Positions 34,301-42,439 of a DNA stretch of 64,000 nucleotides are shown here, one piece after another. The notes under the pieces were generated by a model. It was not told where the DNA came from. It did no database searches and was given only the letters and a program-made list of their open reading frames with translations. The position numbers and the translations under genes were made by a program. Position 1 is the first letter of the stretch, and each line of letters starts with the position of its first letter. Source of the DNA: Caldisericia bacterium (GTDB taxonomy: Bacteria; Caldisericota; Caldisericia; JAAYUI01). The stretch covers positions 1 through 64,000 of the forward strand of contig JAGNLA010000008.1 of assembly GCA_017999835.1 (NCBI GenBank). The letters run 5' to 3'.

Positions 34301-34863
34301 AATCATACCAGATGAGCTATGATACATACGCCTCAAGATCAAGCACGATTAAAGGCAAAGGACTAACCTGGGATCCAGTCGACACGAAGGTAACAGTGAG
34401 ATCTTCTGCCACTGGTCTCCCTGAAGGCGTACTGGCAGGACCATACGGAAACGGTGACATTGATTTGTCGGTTTCAACAGATATTTTCAAGAATGCCAAT
34501 GGATCCGGGGCATTGTATGGTTATCTGAAATCTTTCAAACTGGACATCACCTTCGACACATTGCCAAGTGAAGGATGTTTTGATGAGTTTTACTGGGGTT
34601 GGGTGTCCAGTGCAGTCTTGCCTGATTCAGCAAAAGGCAAATACACCACTATGTATCCAACCAGAACTGACAACTCCTATAAAAAAATCACGATCATCTT
34701 CATCCCTGACGCCCACTCCAGAGATGGTTTCAACACAATCATCGGCAAACACAAGTTCAAATTCATCTTATATCGAGACAAGAATCATGATTGCAACGAC
34801 AGAATCAATGAACTTGAAACAGTCAACTTGAATCTGGAAATTGAATTCACCAATCCACTATAA
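31348..34863 (+). CDS. secreted caspase-like (C14) protein with FN3 and copper-amine-oxidase-N domains
   Basis: 1171 residues from ATG 31348 (AAGGGG upstream). In order: a signal peptide (MKKIILFVIVSFVLVSTSS...VHA); a fibronectin-III-like domain (about 30-115, LKWNEVKNANGYWIYRG); a copper-amine-oxidase-N 'stalk' domain (about 130-270, with KDGRTLLPMRFVGENLG); an unassigned beta-rich part; a caspase-like domain (about 520-830) with catalytic-type His652 in IFIGTHGN and Cys699 in LLDTCHAGS; and a beta-sandwich C-terminus to 1171. The 47-residue His-Cys spacing and hydrophobic strands before each fit caspases or paracaspases. No membrane anchor or sorting signal is seen. It is a single-gene unit with a strong terminator. 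Substrate unknown. Confidence 0.82.
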   Translation: MKKIILFVIVSFVLVSTSSQHVVYVHANTDQFELSATGECGFVSLKWNEVKNANGYWIYRGTEKGKEFPTPLTDFPIKLTSYTDSTNIKNNTQYCYYVTAVDTNANEFARSGEACATTICNQERQEPDCKLVLKYQIGNSLYWVNDDSKGPMETAPVIINSRMFLVIRYVTSEIEGTKLEWIASQKEVKITTRKGDIIELWIGKKDAKINSKVIQIDPNNPKVVPVIKDGRTLLPMRFVGENLGTSGDGGIKWFDSTKTVEINVDDPVCEKEGFRYPKSTQLKDNLYEFSVEYHTKNDQFPDDVSLGMAVSDNSKTLNLGRSKRNKATSNDLQTVKTPDAKTEDIKSSFGKARIYRFRMSLEYGLLYFFRFISKSESMPAEGYMGPVFVAPPNATEAGDVDLEKTQEDQSLTIQGFFTNEPYPMIVEDYWLIFERANAQTNKIPIRLEKGQIVEDGTFVCLEGSKKTDSKGFSMLVAKKLLFSQKIVSVKPQLSDIAISTIPALPQCPSKFAVIFAGSLDDAKVKDEDEVEHVYRRLRVDFVGEVLSNYKTCFNLGICKQNISVCFGAGNAEIDLICADDGDGNPFDFEWNDRECRTAMENDAQRWWRAGDGWSVKQGSVNGFTQSMADIQSKIDALPTDVTPEVYIFIGTHGNIDIIGTFDGHVITYQSIVNYIKDFIKGNFAILHARSKIRILLDTCHAGSIINNMEDNFKSSGMDYLQVAVSSKSNELGYGIWSDFSEPSYAGAGGSFGIPFRISLDAQARTNPNKETDWKVAFDYAMLNDVFVLGVEKELDDGSTITIYTHPQYWRSRDMYAFFTGPAFEEPLEPVDEVKINTCRIGIDASNMTFDFCNCSKRLDVSDFPKSSFTIVNRGIKPFRVIDISADEEALSKTTSDNVFNFSLHNVSSCPDDSYIDFDLAYNESREIFVCIVHHKLNAQPVDSNGYMLEEDGLPKYVEVPIIVTYEFGDDRFTQEATARIRVKGESYQMSYDTYASRSSTIKGKGLTWDPVDTKVTVRSSATGLPEGVLAGPYGNGDIDLSVSTDIFKNANGSGALYGYLKSFKLDITFDTLPSEGCFDEFYWGWVSSAVLPDSAKGKYTTMYPTRTDNSYKKITIIFIPDAHSRDGFNTIIGKHKFKFILYRDKNHDCNDRINELETVNLNLEIEFTNPL

Positions 34864-34942
34864 ACCAAACTCCACCGTGCTTATTACAAATAAACGTAAA
34901 TAGCTCGAATCGTCCAAATCTCGTTGGCATTATTTGAACAAT

Positions 34943-34974
34943 AAAAAACCGCCATCATAACAGATGGCGGTTTT
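34943..34974. terminator. bidirectional terminator (caspase-like gene / transketolase operon)
   Basis: A perfect 12-bp stem AAAACCGCCATC / GATGGCGGTTTT with loop ATAACA. The A-rich and T-rich flanks serve both directions between convergent genes. Confidence 0.9.
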
Positions 34975-34992
34975 GAAACATTTATCCTTTTA

Positions 34993-35802
34993 TCAATCCG
35001 TAAGTTCTGCAAGAGCCTTTGCTGCATCGTCTTTTGACGGAGCCTTGCCATGCCAGTTCACGTTGTTTTCCATGAACGACACACCCTTACCCTTGACTGT
35101 GTTTGCGATTATTGCCTGCGGTTTCCCTTTGACGGTTTTTGCCTTTTCATAGGCCTGTTTGATTTGGCCATAGTCATGACCGTCGATTTCTATTACTTCC
35201 CAGCCAAAAGCCCTGAGCTTGTCAGCAAGGGGGTCGATGTTCATGACTTCCTTGGTCGAACCGTCGATTTCAAGACCGTTTTTGTCGATGATTGCCGTGA
35301 GATTGTCAGCCTTGTAGTGGGCACCGGCCATAAACGCTTCCCAAACCTGACCTTCCTGGAGTTCGCCATCACCAAGCACGGTCCAGACTCTCCACGGTTT
35401 GCCATCAAGTTTTGCGCCTAACGCAAGACCGAGTGCAACAGAGATACCCTGCCCAAGCGAACCGCCTGATGATTCAATGCCTGGAATGCAATTGATGTGC
35501 GGGTGTCCCTGGAGTGGGGAACCAAGTTTTCTAAAAGTTGGCAGCACACAAGGGTCACAAAAACCTCTTCTGGCAAGCACTGAGTAGATCAGCGGTGTGA
35601 CATGGGCCTTTGAAAAAATGATTCTGTCCCTGTCTTCCATCTGTGGCTTTTTCGGATCGATGTTGGCCGTTTCAAAATAGAGCACGGTCATCAGGTCTGT
35701 TGCCGACAGCGACCCACCCGGGTGTCCTGAACCGGCTGCCTGGGTCATCGAAATTATGTCGCGTCTGATCTGCTTTGCAATTGCCTCGAGGTTTTCTGCC
35801 AT
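34993..35802 (-). CDS. transketolase, N-terminal (TPP-binding) subunit
   Basis: The 269-residue N-terminal half of a split transketolase. Landmarks: GSGHPGGSLSATDLMTVLYF, SKAHVTPLIYSVLARRGF, GSLGQGISVALGLALGAK, and the TPP/Mg motif LGDGELQEGQVWEAFM with IIDKNGLEIDG. Split transketolases need a C-terminal subunit (pyrimidine-binding half), which normally follows directly. Here a terminator follows instead, so the partner must be elsewhere. It starts 3 bases after the gcvT stop and is the last gene of the cca-M42-gcvT run. Confidence 0.9.
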   Translation of the reverse strand: MAENLEAIAKQIRRDIISMTQAAGSGHPGGSLSATDLMTVLYFETANIDPKKPQMEDRDRIIFSKAHVTPLIYSVLARRGFCDPCVLPTFRKLGSPLQGHPHINCIPGIESSGGSLGQGISVALGLALGAKLDGKPWRVWTVLGDGELQEGQVWEAFMAGAHYKADNLTAIIDKNGLEIDGSTKEVMNIDPLADKLRAFGWEVIEIDGHDYGQIKQAYEKAKTVKGKPQAIIANTVKGKGVSFMENNVNWHGKAPSKDDAAKALAELTD

Positions 35803-35804
35803 TT

Positions 35805-36905
35805 CTAATTTTCCCTTACCTGTCCTGCCGTGCCTTTGTAGAACGGCTTTTTGATGATCTCTGCGTTCAGCTTCTTGCCTCTGACTTCGACCTGAACCTT
35901 TGCGCCAACCTTGTATGCATTTGGAACATAGGCCATTGCGCCGATGTAACCAGCTGTAAGGAGTGGGCCGCCTGAGGTAGTGTTGCCGATTTCCTTTTCG
36001 CCGTCAAAAACCTCGAAGTGCGATCTTGGAATTCCGCCCTCTTCGAGCATCTTGAGGCAAACGATTTTTTTGTTTATGCCAGCTTCCTGAGCCTTGAGGA
36101 GCGCTTCCTTGCCGATGAAGTCCTTCTCGAACTTTACGACAAACTTCTGTCCGGCTTCCAGTGGGTTGATTGATTCATCCATCTCGTTGCCATAGAGCCA
36201 GTAACAAACCTCGAATCTGAGAGTGTCGCGTGCGCCAAGGCCGATCGGCTTGATGCCAAATTCTTTACCGGCTTCCATGATTGCGTCCCAAACCTTTGGA
36301 GCATCAGCGTTCTTGACATAGACTTCAAAACCATCTTCGCCTGTGTAACCGGTTCTGGCAATCATGCCATCAAAACCTGCAACCTTGTCGAATCTGAAGT
36401 GGAAATATGGAAGGGCTGGAGCGTTGAAGTTTGTGAGTTTCTTGATAACGTCGGCTGCCTTTGGCCCCTGGACTGCCATTTCGGCCCATTCGTCGCTGTG
36501 ATTGGTGACGATTGCGTCTGAAGTTTCATGCTTTTTCATCCAGGCAAAATCTTTGTCTGCGTTTGAAGCGTTTACTACCAGGAAAATTCTTTCCGGGCTG
36601 ACATAGTGGATGAATAAATCGTCGAGTTCTCCACCATCTTCTTTGATCATGGCTGTGTACTCGGCTTCACCTGGTTTCATGCCTTCCACCATGTTGGTGA
36701 ATAGCTTTTCAGCAAGCTTTGCTGCACCTTTGCCATTGATCTCGACTTCACCCATGTGGGAAACATCGAAGATACCTACTGCTTCACGGACAGCTTTGTG
36801 TTCATCCATAATCGAGGTATACTGAATCGGCATTTCATAACCGGCGAATTCAACAATCTTTGCGCCTAACGCAACGTGTTTTTCATAAAGCGGCGTTCTT
36901 TTCAT
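35805..36905 (-). CDS. gcvT: aminomethyltransferase (glycine cleavage T protein)
   Basis: 366 residues, full GcvT length. Transfers the methylene of aminomethyl-lipoyl H protein to tetrahydrofolate. Landmarks: TPLYEKHVALGAKIVEFAGYEMPIQY, GIFDVSHMGEVEINGKGA, the folate-site Asp in MARTGYTGEDGFEVY-like IARTGYTGEDGFEVYV, GLGARDTLRFEVCYWLYGNEMDESINPLEAG and TSGGPLLTAGYIGAMAYV. No gcvH or gcvP is in the window. The ATG has GGAGGCAAAAA. It may be co-transcribed with the upstream peptidases (51-base gap). Confidence 0.94.
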   Translation of the reverse strand: MKRTPLYEKHVALGAKIVEFAGYEMPIQYTSIMDEHKAVREAVGIFDVSHMGEVEINGKGAAKLAEKLFTNMVEGMKPGEAEYTAMIKEDGGELDDLFIHYVSPERIFLVVNASNADKDFAWMKKHETSDAIVTNHSDEWAEMAVQGPKAADVIKKLTNFNAPALPYFHFRFDKVAGFDGMIARTGYTGEDGFEVYVKNADAPKVWDAIMEAGKEFGIKPIGLGARDTLRFEVCYWLYGNEMDESINPLEAGQKFVVKFEKDFIGKEALLKAQEAGINKKIVCLKMLEEGGIPRSHFEVFDGEKEIGNTTSGGPLLTAGYIGAMAYVPNAYKVGAKVQVEVRGKKLNAEIIKKPFYKGTAGQVREN

Positions 36906-36956
36906 TTTTTGCCTCCTAACCTCTTTGAAGTTTAGAAGCCATCAAGTTAAATTCAA

Positions 36957-37934
36957 CTATTTTAAAAGTTTCTTTACAACCACTTTTGCCAAAAGCTTGG
37001 CAAGGTTCTGCGCATCCTTGAGCGAACAGACGATTCCTTCGCCGTAATTTCTTACCGGAAGACACAACGAGACCATCGGATTGGCTGTCACAGCCATACC
37101 GACTCTCATGTCCTTTGTGTCGAATTTGTCGCTTATTGCCACCTGGAGTGGGATGTTCGAAGAGCTTGCAACTGTCTTTATTGATTCAACAACTGCCTTA
37201 CTCCTGACAATATAAGAATCTGCAATGACAAGAACAGGGCCTTCTTCAAGCTCTATTTTCACTTTGTCCGGGTGGTTCGGTGTGTCAGTTGCAGTATAGA
37301 GGTCGATAGAGATGGTAAGATCTGGTTTTTCGCCTGTCATGACAGCCATGGCGCCCCTGCCACCAATCTTCCCCTGGGATGCAAAAGCAAACACAAGGTT
37401 GTTTGGCGTGGTGTCGATTTCTTTGATTGCCCAGGCAAGGATTGTCGAGGTTATGTTGCCGTTTGCTCCAGCAACGAGTCTGTCACCTTCAAGTCTGAAC
37501 TTGACCGGAAGACAGGCGTGGTCGCCGATTGTGATGTGTTTTGCTGCCGTTGCCTTGTCCTTGGCTCCGATGTCGATAAACATCTTTGAAAACTGAGGTT
37601 TGCCGTCTGGCAGGTCTTCTGTTCCAACCAAACCGGTGATGCCGGACATGAAAACAACCTGTCTGCCAAGAACATCCTTCTCATGAAGCCCTGATGATGG
37701 ATAAAACCTTACAAAGCCACGATCGTCAATGAAGTTGGCAACTATAGAATCATGGTCAATTGAGGTCATGACCAAAATTTTTGAACCAGATGATTCTTTT
37801 TTGACCAGGAGGTTGCCCATGAAATCCTTTGTTGTGGAAATTGGGGCCAGAAGCTTGGATATTGCATCGGTCAGATTGTCCTCTGATCCTGATGGAGCCT
37901 GTATGCCGGCGAGTTTTTCTATCATGTCTTTCAT
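36957..37934 (-). CDS. M42-family peptidase homologue lacking metal ligands
   Basis: 325 residues. The M42 (glutamyl aminopeptidase / endoglucanase M) fold and spacing are kept, but the metal-site motifs are gone. The usual AHxDE is SIDHDS; the DDRxG segment is NGNIT (GANGNITSTILAWAI); the EE pair of the general base is GK (ASQGKIGGRGAM). The two upstream paralogues keep these residues. The protein is therefore probably non-catalytic, perhaps a structural subunit of a mixed tetrahedral (TET) complex; that role is inference. It overlaps the preceding gene with ATGA. Codon use is normal and the frame is intact, so it is not a pseudogene. Confidence 0.8.
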   Translation of the reverse strand: MKDMIEKLAGIQAPSGSEDNLTDAISKLLAPISTTKDFMGNLLVKKESSGSKILVMTSIDHDSIVANFIDDRGFVRFYPSSGLHEKDVLGRQVVFMSGITGLVGTEDLPDGKPQFSKMFIDIGAKDKATAAKHITIGDHACLPVKFRLEGDRLVAGANGNITSTILAWAIKEIDTTPNNLVFAFASQGKIGGRGAMAVMTGEKPDLTISIDLYTATDTPNHPDKVKIELEEGPVLVIADSYIVRSKAVVESIKTVASSSNIPLQVAISDKFDTKDMRVGMAVTANPMVSLCLPVRNYGEGIVCSLKDAQNLAKLLAKVVVKKLLK

Positions 37935-38959
37935 AGTGCAATTCCTTCCTTGTCAACCGTTTTGATGTAGGCTTTTGTTAGTTTGACAATGTTTTCCAGG
38001 TCAGCCTTGCTAGCAAGAGAAACCGGAGAATGGATGTACCTGCAGCCGGCAGCAACAACCAGGCATGGCGTTCCACCGTTTTCCATGTGCATCAAGCCAG
38101 CGTTTGTTCCACCTGTGACTGTACCTTTATACTGCCATGGAATTTTGTTTGTCTGAGCGCATTTCTCAAGCTGGAGTCTGGTTTTCTTTGGGATGATAAC
38201 CCCTCTGTCCTCAAAAGTGATGACCGGACCAGCGCCCATGCGAGAACAAACCACATGCTCATCGACTTCGGGCGTGTCACCGGCCGAGGTGCCTTCAAGA
38301 CAGATGACCAGATTTGGCTTATGTTTTCGTACAGCGTATCTGGAGCCCATCACTCCAAGCTCTTCACCCATGGTAAACGACGCAATAATCGTGCAATCGG
38401 TTTGAGTCTCGAAAACCTTGGCAACAGCCCAGCAACCAGCGCGATCGTCAAAAGACTTTCCTTTAACGATCTCGCCCCAGTCTTCAAAAGTTGTGTCAAA
38501 CGCAACTGGTGTTCCAATTGGAGCAAGCCCCTGGGCTTCATCCTTGGACTTGCAACCTATGTCAATTGCGTAGCTGGAAAGTTTGGCAACTTTGGTTATG
38601 TCGGAGTTTTCATCGTGTGGCGGAAGCAAACCCATCACACCATGAATTTTTTCTTTGCCAACCAAAACAAACTTTGCTGGCAAAACCCTGTCGTCGATTC
38701 CGCCAAGGGCAACGACCCTGAGATCGCCGTCACCGGTGTAGCCGTAGACATGAAACCCAACTTCGTCAAGGTGAGCGTCAAGCATTATCCTTGGCTTGCC
38801 AGGTTTGCCTTCTTTTATAAAAGTCAGGTTCCCAACATGTTCGCCCTCAACAGGCGAAAGATTGAATTTTTCTTTGAAAAATTCAATAAGAATGTCTTTT
38901 ACTTCCTGTTCATGGCCAGGTGCGCCGAAAGCGTTTGAAAGTTTTTCAAGCAGTTCCAT
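37931..38959 (-). CDS. M42-family aminopeptidase
   Basis: 342-residue metallo-aminopeptidase of the TET type. Metal ligands are present: MLDAHLDEVGFHVYG, SFDDRAGCWAV, TMGEELGVMGS (base plus ligand Glu), the acidic LEGTSAGD, and a C-terminal His in RYIHSPVSLAS. ATG 38959 is behind GAAGGAGG and shares one base with the stop of the preceding paralogue; the longer frame is rejected. Likely cytosolic, trimming peptides in a large tetrahedral assembly as in the family. Confidence 0.92.
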   Translation of the reverse strand: MELLEKLSNAFGAPGHEQEVKDILIEFFKEKFNLSPVEGEHVGNLTFIKEGKPGKPRIMLDAHLDEVGFHVYGYTGDGDLRVVALGGIDDRVLPAKFVLVGKEKIHGVMGLLPPHDENSDITKVAKLSSYAIDIGCKSKDEAQGLAPIGTPVAFDTTFEDWGEIVKGKSFDDRAGCWAVAKVFETQTDCTIIASFTMGEELGVMGSRYAVRKHKPNLVICLEGTSAGDTPEVDEHVVCSRMGAGPVITFEDRGVIIPKKTRLQLEKCAQTNKIPWQYKGTVTGGTNAGLMHMENGGTPCLVVAAGCRYIHSPVSLASKADLENIVKLTKAYIKTVDKEGIAL

Positions 38960-39999
38960 CACAGAACCTCCTTCATGTCTGGGGAGAGTCCCGTAAGGAA
39001 CTCCGAAAGCAGGAGGGCACAATTTTTGGTGGTTTCAAGCTCGATGGTTTCAACCGGTTGATGGAGGTACCGAATAGGAACGCCAATGTCACCTGTCGGG
39101 CAACCTAATTCAGTTAGCCAGATGGCCTGAGACTCAGTGTAGGAATTTTTGTAGGCTGCAACCTCAGCCTTTACGTTGACCCTTGAGCCAGCCTCTTTGA
39201 GGTTTGAGATTATTTTGTCACTTGAGATGGGGGTTTTGGTGATGTAGACATCCTTGCCAAAAGGCATATAGGTTGGCAAGCCTGAAGAGCCAAACTGGTC
39301 GGCAGGCAAGACATCGATAGCAATGGCAATGTCTGGTTTTATTTGGGCAAAGGCGTGTCGTCCTCCGGATTGGTTGACCTCTTCCTGGCAGGTCGAGGCA
39401 AACACAACGTTGACGTTGAGTTGTGTTTTGACCAACCTCTTTGCAACTTCCAGCATCGTGACAAGCGCTATCTTGTCGTCTGCAGCATTGCAGGCGATCC
39501 TGTCGTTTTTGAGCTCGACAAACCTTTTTTTAAAATAAACCGCATCGCCGACTGAGACAAGTTCTTTGACTTTTTCACAGCTCATGCCAGTGTCAGCGTA
39601 GAGATGCTTGACTTCAAAAACCTTGTTTGCCGAAGCTGCCGTCTGAAGGTGTGGAGGTAGGATACCGATGATTGCCGGAACATCCTTTTTCCCCTTGATG
39701 AAAACCTCTTGTCCTGGGAGAACTCTTGGGTCGAGCTGGTTTGCCCAGTCAACGATTCTGATAAAGCCATCATCGGTAAACCCGGCAACAGCCACACCGA
39801 CTTCATCGCCGTGACCAGAGATGAGAACAGTCTTTTTATTTTTGTCAGGTTTACCAAAGCTTGCATAGGCATTGCCATGCCCGTCAGTCCAGGTGTGTAA
39901 CCCAATTTCCTTGGCTTTTTTTGTGAAAAGCTCTGCAATATCATTTTCATGGCCCGAAGCGCTTGGACACATGACTAATTCTTTAAGCGTTTGTTTCAT
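38959..39999 (-). CDS. M42-family aminopeptidase
   Basis: 346 residues. Metal-site residues are present: LISGHGDEVGVAVAG, CNAADDKIALV, STCQEEVNQSGGRHAF, AIDVLPADQFG and the final His in IRYLHQPVETIE. The sequence is clearly paralogous to the next two genes. ATG 39999 follows GGAGACCATCAG and overlaps the cca end by 17 bases. The three tandem copies suggest a hetero-oligomeric TET peptidase, with the third copy inactive. Confidence 0.92.
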   Translation of the reverse strand: MKQTLKELVMCPSASGHENDIAELFTKKAKEIGLHTWTDGHGNAYASFGKPDKNKKTVLISGHGDEVGVAVAGFTDDGFIRIVDWANQLDPRVLPGQEVFIKGKKDVPAIIGILPPHLQTAASANKVFEVKHLYADTGMSCEKVKELVSVGDAVYFKKRFVELKNDRIACNAADDKIALVTMLEVAKRLVKTQLNVNVVFASTCQEEVNQSGGRHAFAQIKPDIAIAIDVLPADQFGSSGLPTYMPFGKDVYITKTPISSDKIISNLKEAGSRVNVKAEVAAYKNSYTESQAIWLTELGCPTGDIGVPIRYLHQPVETIELETTKNCALLLSEFLTGLSPDMKEVL

Positions 40000-41398
40000 C
40001 TGATGGTCTCCACGATTTTACAAAAGCCTTTGCCTGATCCTTGTTCTTTATCTCGCCTGTTGCCTGACCGTCAAGCATTGCGTCAATGATCTGACCAACA
40101 AGTGGTCCTGGCTCGATCTTGAGGATGCTCATGACTTCCTCGCCGGTAAGCATTGGTTTTGGTTTGCCAATTTTTATGGATTGGTCAATCATTGCCCTGA
40201 CAAACTCATGATAGTTCTCAAGGCTGCCAAGTGGAAGCATTTCTGTGGCGTAAGCATCAGCAATACCAATAAGCAAACTCGGAATTGCCAGATTATCCAG
40301 GTCTCTAAAAAACCTGTATACAGCCCTTGGAGAAACTTCATCGAGTTTGAGCAAGTTGTGCGGTCTCATATGATTTTCAACAAGCATTGACACAGCTTTG
40401 GTTTCCGCGCTTGAGAACTTGAACTCTGCCATTCTCTTTTCGATCATCTCAGCCCCAAGCTTGTCATGACCGATGAAATGGACTTCCTCGTCGTAAGTGA
40501 TGGTTGCCGGCTTGCCAATGTCGTGAAGCAGGGCAGCAAGCTTGACAATGATAATCGTCTTGCGGTTCGAGGCTATGACCTTTGAGAGAACACTCCTTGC
40601 GTCATCGGCATACTGTCCGAGAACATCGTCAAGTTCCGTAATAATGTCTTCGATGTACTTGTATGTCCACATCAGGTGCTCAGCAAGGCCAAGTGCGTGT
40701 GGTTTGTTCTGGATTATTGACGTAACAGCCGCAAATTCCGGGAACAATTTGCCAAGAAGACCTGTTCTCCAAAGTTCTTCTACCAGCTGGAACGAGTGGT
40801 CTGCTTCCATCATCCAGCAGATTTCGTCCCTTACGCGTTCTTTGGACGGCTTGCTTATAAGATGGCTGAGTTTTGTGATGAACCTGAGCGTGACAGGATC
40901 GATGGTGAAGTTCATGTCAGCTGCAATCCTGAAAGCACGGATAAGCCTGAGTGGGTCTTCGATGAACCTGTCTTGGGATAGCGCCCTGACCAGTCCTTTT
41001 GACAAATCTTTGACTCCTCCCTGAGGATCAAGCAGGTCATTATTACGAAGGATCAAACCTATCGAATTGATGGTGAAGTCACGAGACAGAAGGTCGTTTA
41101 TGTGGTTCTCGTTGAGAGGAGTAATGTCAATATGAGCGTCATCCTTGACCATTCTGTGGATGTCACGTGTCTCATCCAACAAAACGTGGGTGTAACCAGC
41201 CTTAACAAGATCGGCAACCAATTTTGCCGGATTTGGTGTGGCAATATCGATATCCTTTGGAGTTCTTCCAAGAAGGATATCCCTAATTGTGCCACCGACC
41301 ATCATTGCTTCCGGGTGGAGTGCGACACCGGCAAAGTGCGTTTGGATGGTCTCTTTAGCCTTGCGAATCAATGCATCTTTTGGTAGAATGATATTCAC
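39983..41398 (-). CDS. HD-domain class II tRNA nucleotidyltransferase
   Basis: 471 residues. The class II nucleotidyltransferase head has GGTIRDILLGRTPKDIDIATP (Asp-x-Asp metal pair) and SRDFTINSIGL, followed by RALSQDRFIEDPLRLIRAFRIAAD. An HD phosphohydrolase domain (LAALLHDIGKPATITYDEEVHFIGHDKLG) occupies the C-terminal half. Adds CCA or part of it to tRNA ends. Because the DHH-CBS-PAP protein at 8707-11298 also has such a head, one may add CC and the other A. The start is GTG, 7 bases after a TAAAAT -10. It heads the operon with three M42 peptidases. Confidence 0.9.
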   Translation of the reverse strand: MNIILPKDALIRKAKETIQTHFAGVALHPEAMMVGGTIRDILLGRTPKDIDIATPNPAKLVADLVKAGYTHVLLDETRDIHRMVKDDAHIDITPLNENHINDLLSRDFTINSIGLILRNNDLLDPQGGVKDLSKGLVRALSQDRFIEDPLRLIRAFRIAADMNFTIDPVTLRFITKLSHLISKPSKERVRDEICWMMEADHSFQLVEELWRTGLLGKLFPEFAAVTSIIQNKPHALGLAEHLMWTYKYIEDIITELDDVLGQYADDARSVLSKVIASNRKTIIIVKLAALLHDIGKPATITYDEEVHFIGHDKLGAEMIEKRMAEFKFSSAETKAVSMLVENHMRPHNLLKLDEVSPRAVYRFFRDLDNLAIPSLLIGIADAYATEMLPLGSLENYHEFVRAMIDQSIKIGKPKPMLTGEEVMSILKIEPGPLVGQIIDAMLDGQATGEIKNKDQAKAFVKSWRPSDETNA

Positions 41399-41405
41399 GA
41401 AACTG

Positions 41406-41433
41406 ATTTTACAGAAAATGGAGTTGTTTGCAA
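41406..41433 (-). promoter_or_regulatory. leaderless promoter of the cca operon
   Basis: Minus strand: TTGCAA (41428-41433), a 16-base spacer and TAAAAT (41406-41411), then 7 bases to the GTG at 41398. No ribosome site. Confidence 0.6.
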
Positions 41434-41434
41434 A

Positions 41435-42439
41435 GTGCCAAATAAGAACATAGGTTATGCAATAACAATTATTGCGGTTTTGACATTCTTTTTTGTTATT
41501 TCAATCATTTTTTCCAGTAAAGCTGTTGCCGTAAAAAATAATGGAAACATAAATGTTTTGGTCACTTATCAAAAAACAATCTCAGGCTTGTTCGACGAGC
41601 TTGGCATTTCAGTCGGCATAAACGACAGAGTGGTCACCCAGCCCGGAGGCAGCGTTGTAAACGATCTGGACGGTCAGGTGAAATCAGGCATGCAAATCGA
41701 ACACACCATCGCCATGCCATTCGTACTTGAATCAGACGGTGGCAGGAAAGAGCTCTTCGCCACAAAACAGAACGTTCGTGACATCGTGGCAAGGGAAGGT
41801 ATAAAACTTGGTCCACTCGACAGAGTGGAGATGATGCCCGACCCAGAGAATCCAAACAGGCTCATTTCAAAAGTCATCAGGGTTGAACACAAATTGGTCA
41901 AGACAAAAACCAGAATACCGTACGAAATCACTTACACTCCAAGCGCCCAGGTCGAGCGAGGAAACGTCGTCGTCTGGAAACCAGGCACAGGTGGTGAGCG
42001 TGAGGACACATATAGACAGGTTTTCGAGAATGGAAAACTGAAATCATCAACTTTTGTATCAAGCAGAATTTCTAAAAAACCGATCTCAGAAGAACAAGTA
42101 ATCGGCGAAGGCGAGATCCCAGGCGGAGCTCTCGAGGTCTACACCATGGACTCAACCGCCTACTCACCAACCGTTGAAGAATGCGATGGCGACCCATGGA
42201 CAACAGCCACAGGCATGAAATCCGGTTATGGAGTAGTAGCTGTAGATCCACACTTCATCCCTTATCACACAAAGCTTTACATCGAAGGATACGGTTACGC
42301 GATCGCTGGCGATTGCGGATCTGCAATCCAGGTAAACAGAATTGACGTATTTTTCTACAGGAAAGAGGAGGCTTTCAGGTGGGGGAGAAGGAAGGTTAGA
42401 GTCTATGTACTTGAATGGCCTAAAGGGGCTAAAAGATGA
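41435..42439 (+). CDS. YabE-like protein: DUF348/G5 repeats and 3D domain
   Basis: 334 residues. An N-terminal membrane anchor or signal (GYAITIIAVLTFFFVISIIFS, about 7-28), DUF348-type repeats (KTISGLFDELGISVGINDRV; KQNVRDIVAREGIKLGPLDRV), a G5-like segment and a C-terminal 3D (Asp-Asp-Asp) domain. The 3D domain shows MDSTAYSP, DGDPWTTATGMKSGYGVVAVDP, LYIEGYGYAIAGDCGSAI and NRIDVFF. This is the YabE/RpfB-like class of cell-wall lytic enzymes. As in Bacillus, the gene is just before ksgA. The start is GTG 41435 with only a distant GGAG. It implies a peptidoglycan wall with an accessible outer face. Confidence 0.88.
   Translation: MPNKNIGYAITIIAVLTFFFVISIIFSSKAVAVKNNGNINVLVTYQKTISGLFDELGISVGINDRVVTQPGGSVVNDLDGQVKSGMQIEHTIAMPFVLESDGGRKELFATKQNVRDIVAREGIKLGPLDRVEMMPDPENPNRLISKVIRVEHKLVKTKTRIPYEITYTPSAQVERGNVVVWKPGTGGEREDTYRQVFENGKLKSSTFVSSRISKKPISEEQVIGEGEIPGGALEVYTMDSTAYSPTVEECDGDPWTTATGMKSGYGVVAVDPHFIPYHTKLYIEGYGYAIAGDCGSAIQVNRIDVFFYRKEEAFRWGRRKVRVYVLEWPKGAKR

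Noticed and set aside
38030-38938. 302-residue plus-strand open frame opposite the M42 genes
   Set aside because: The M42 protein on the other strand has all catalytic residues. The antisense product has no sensible composition or domain.
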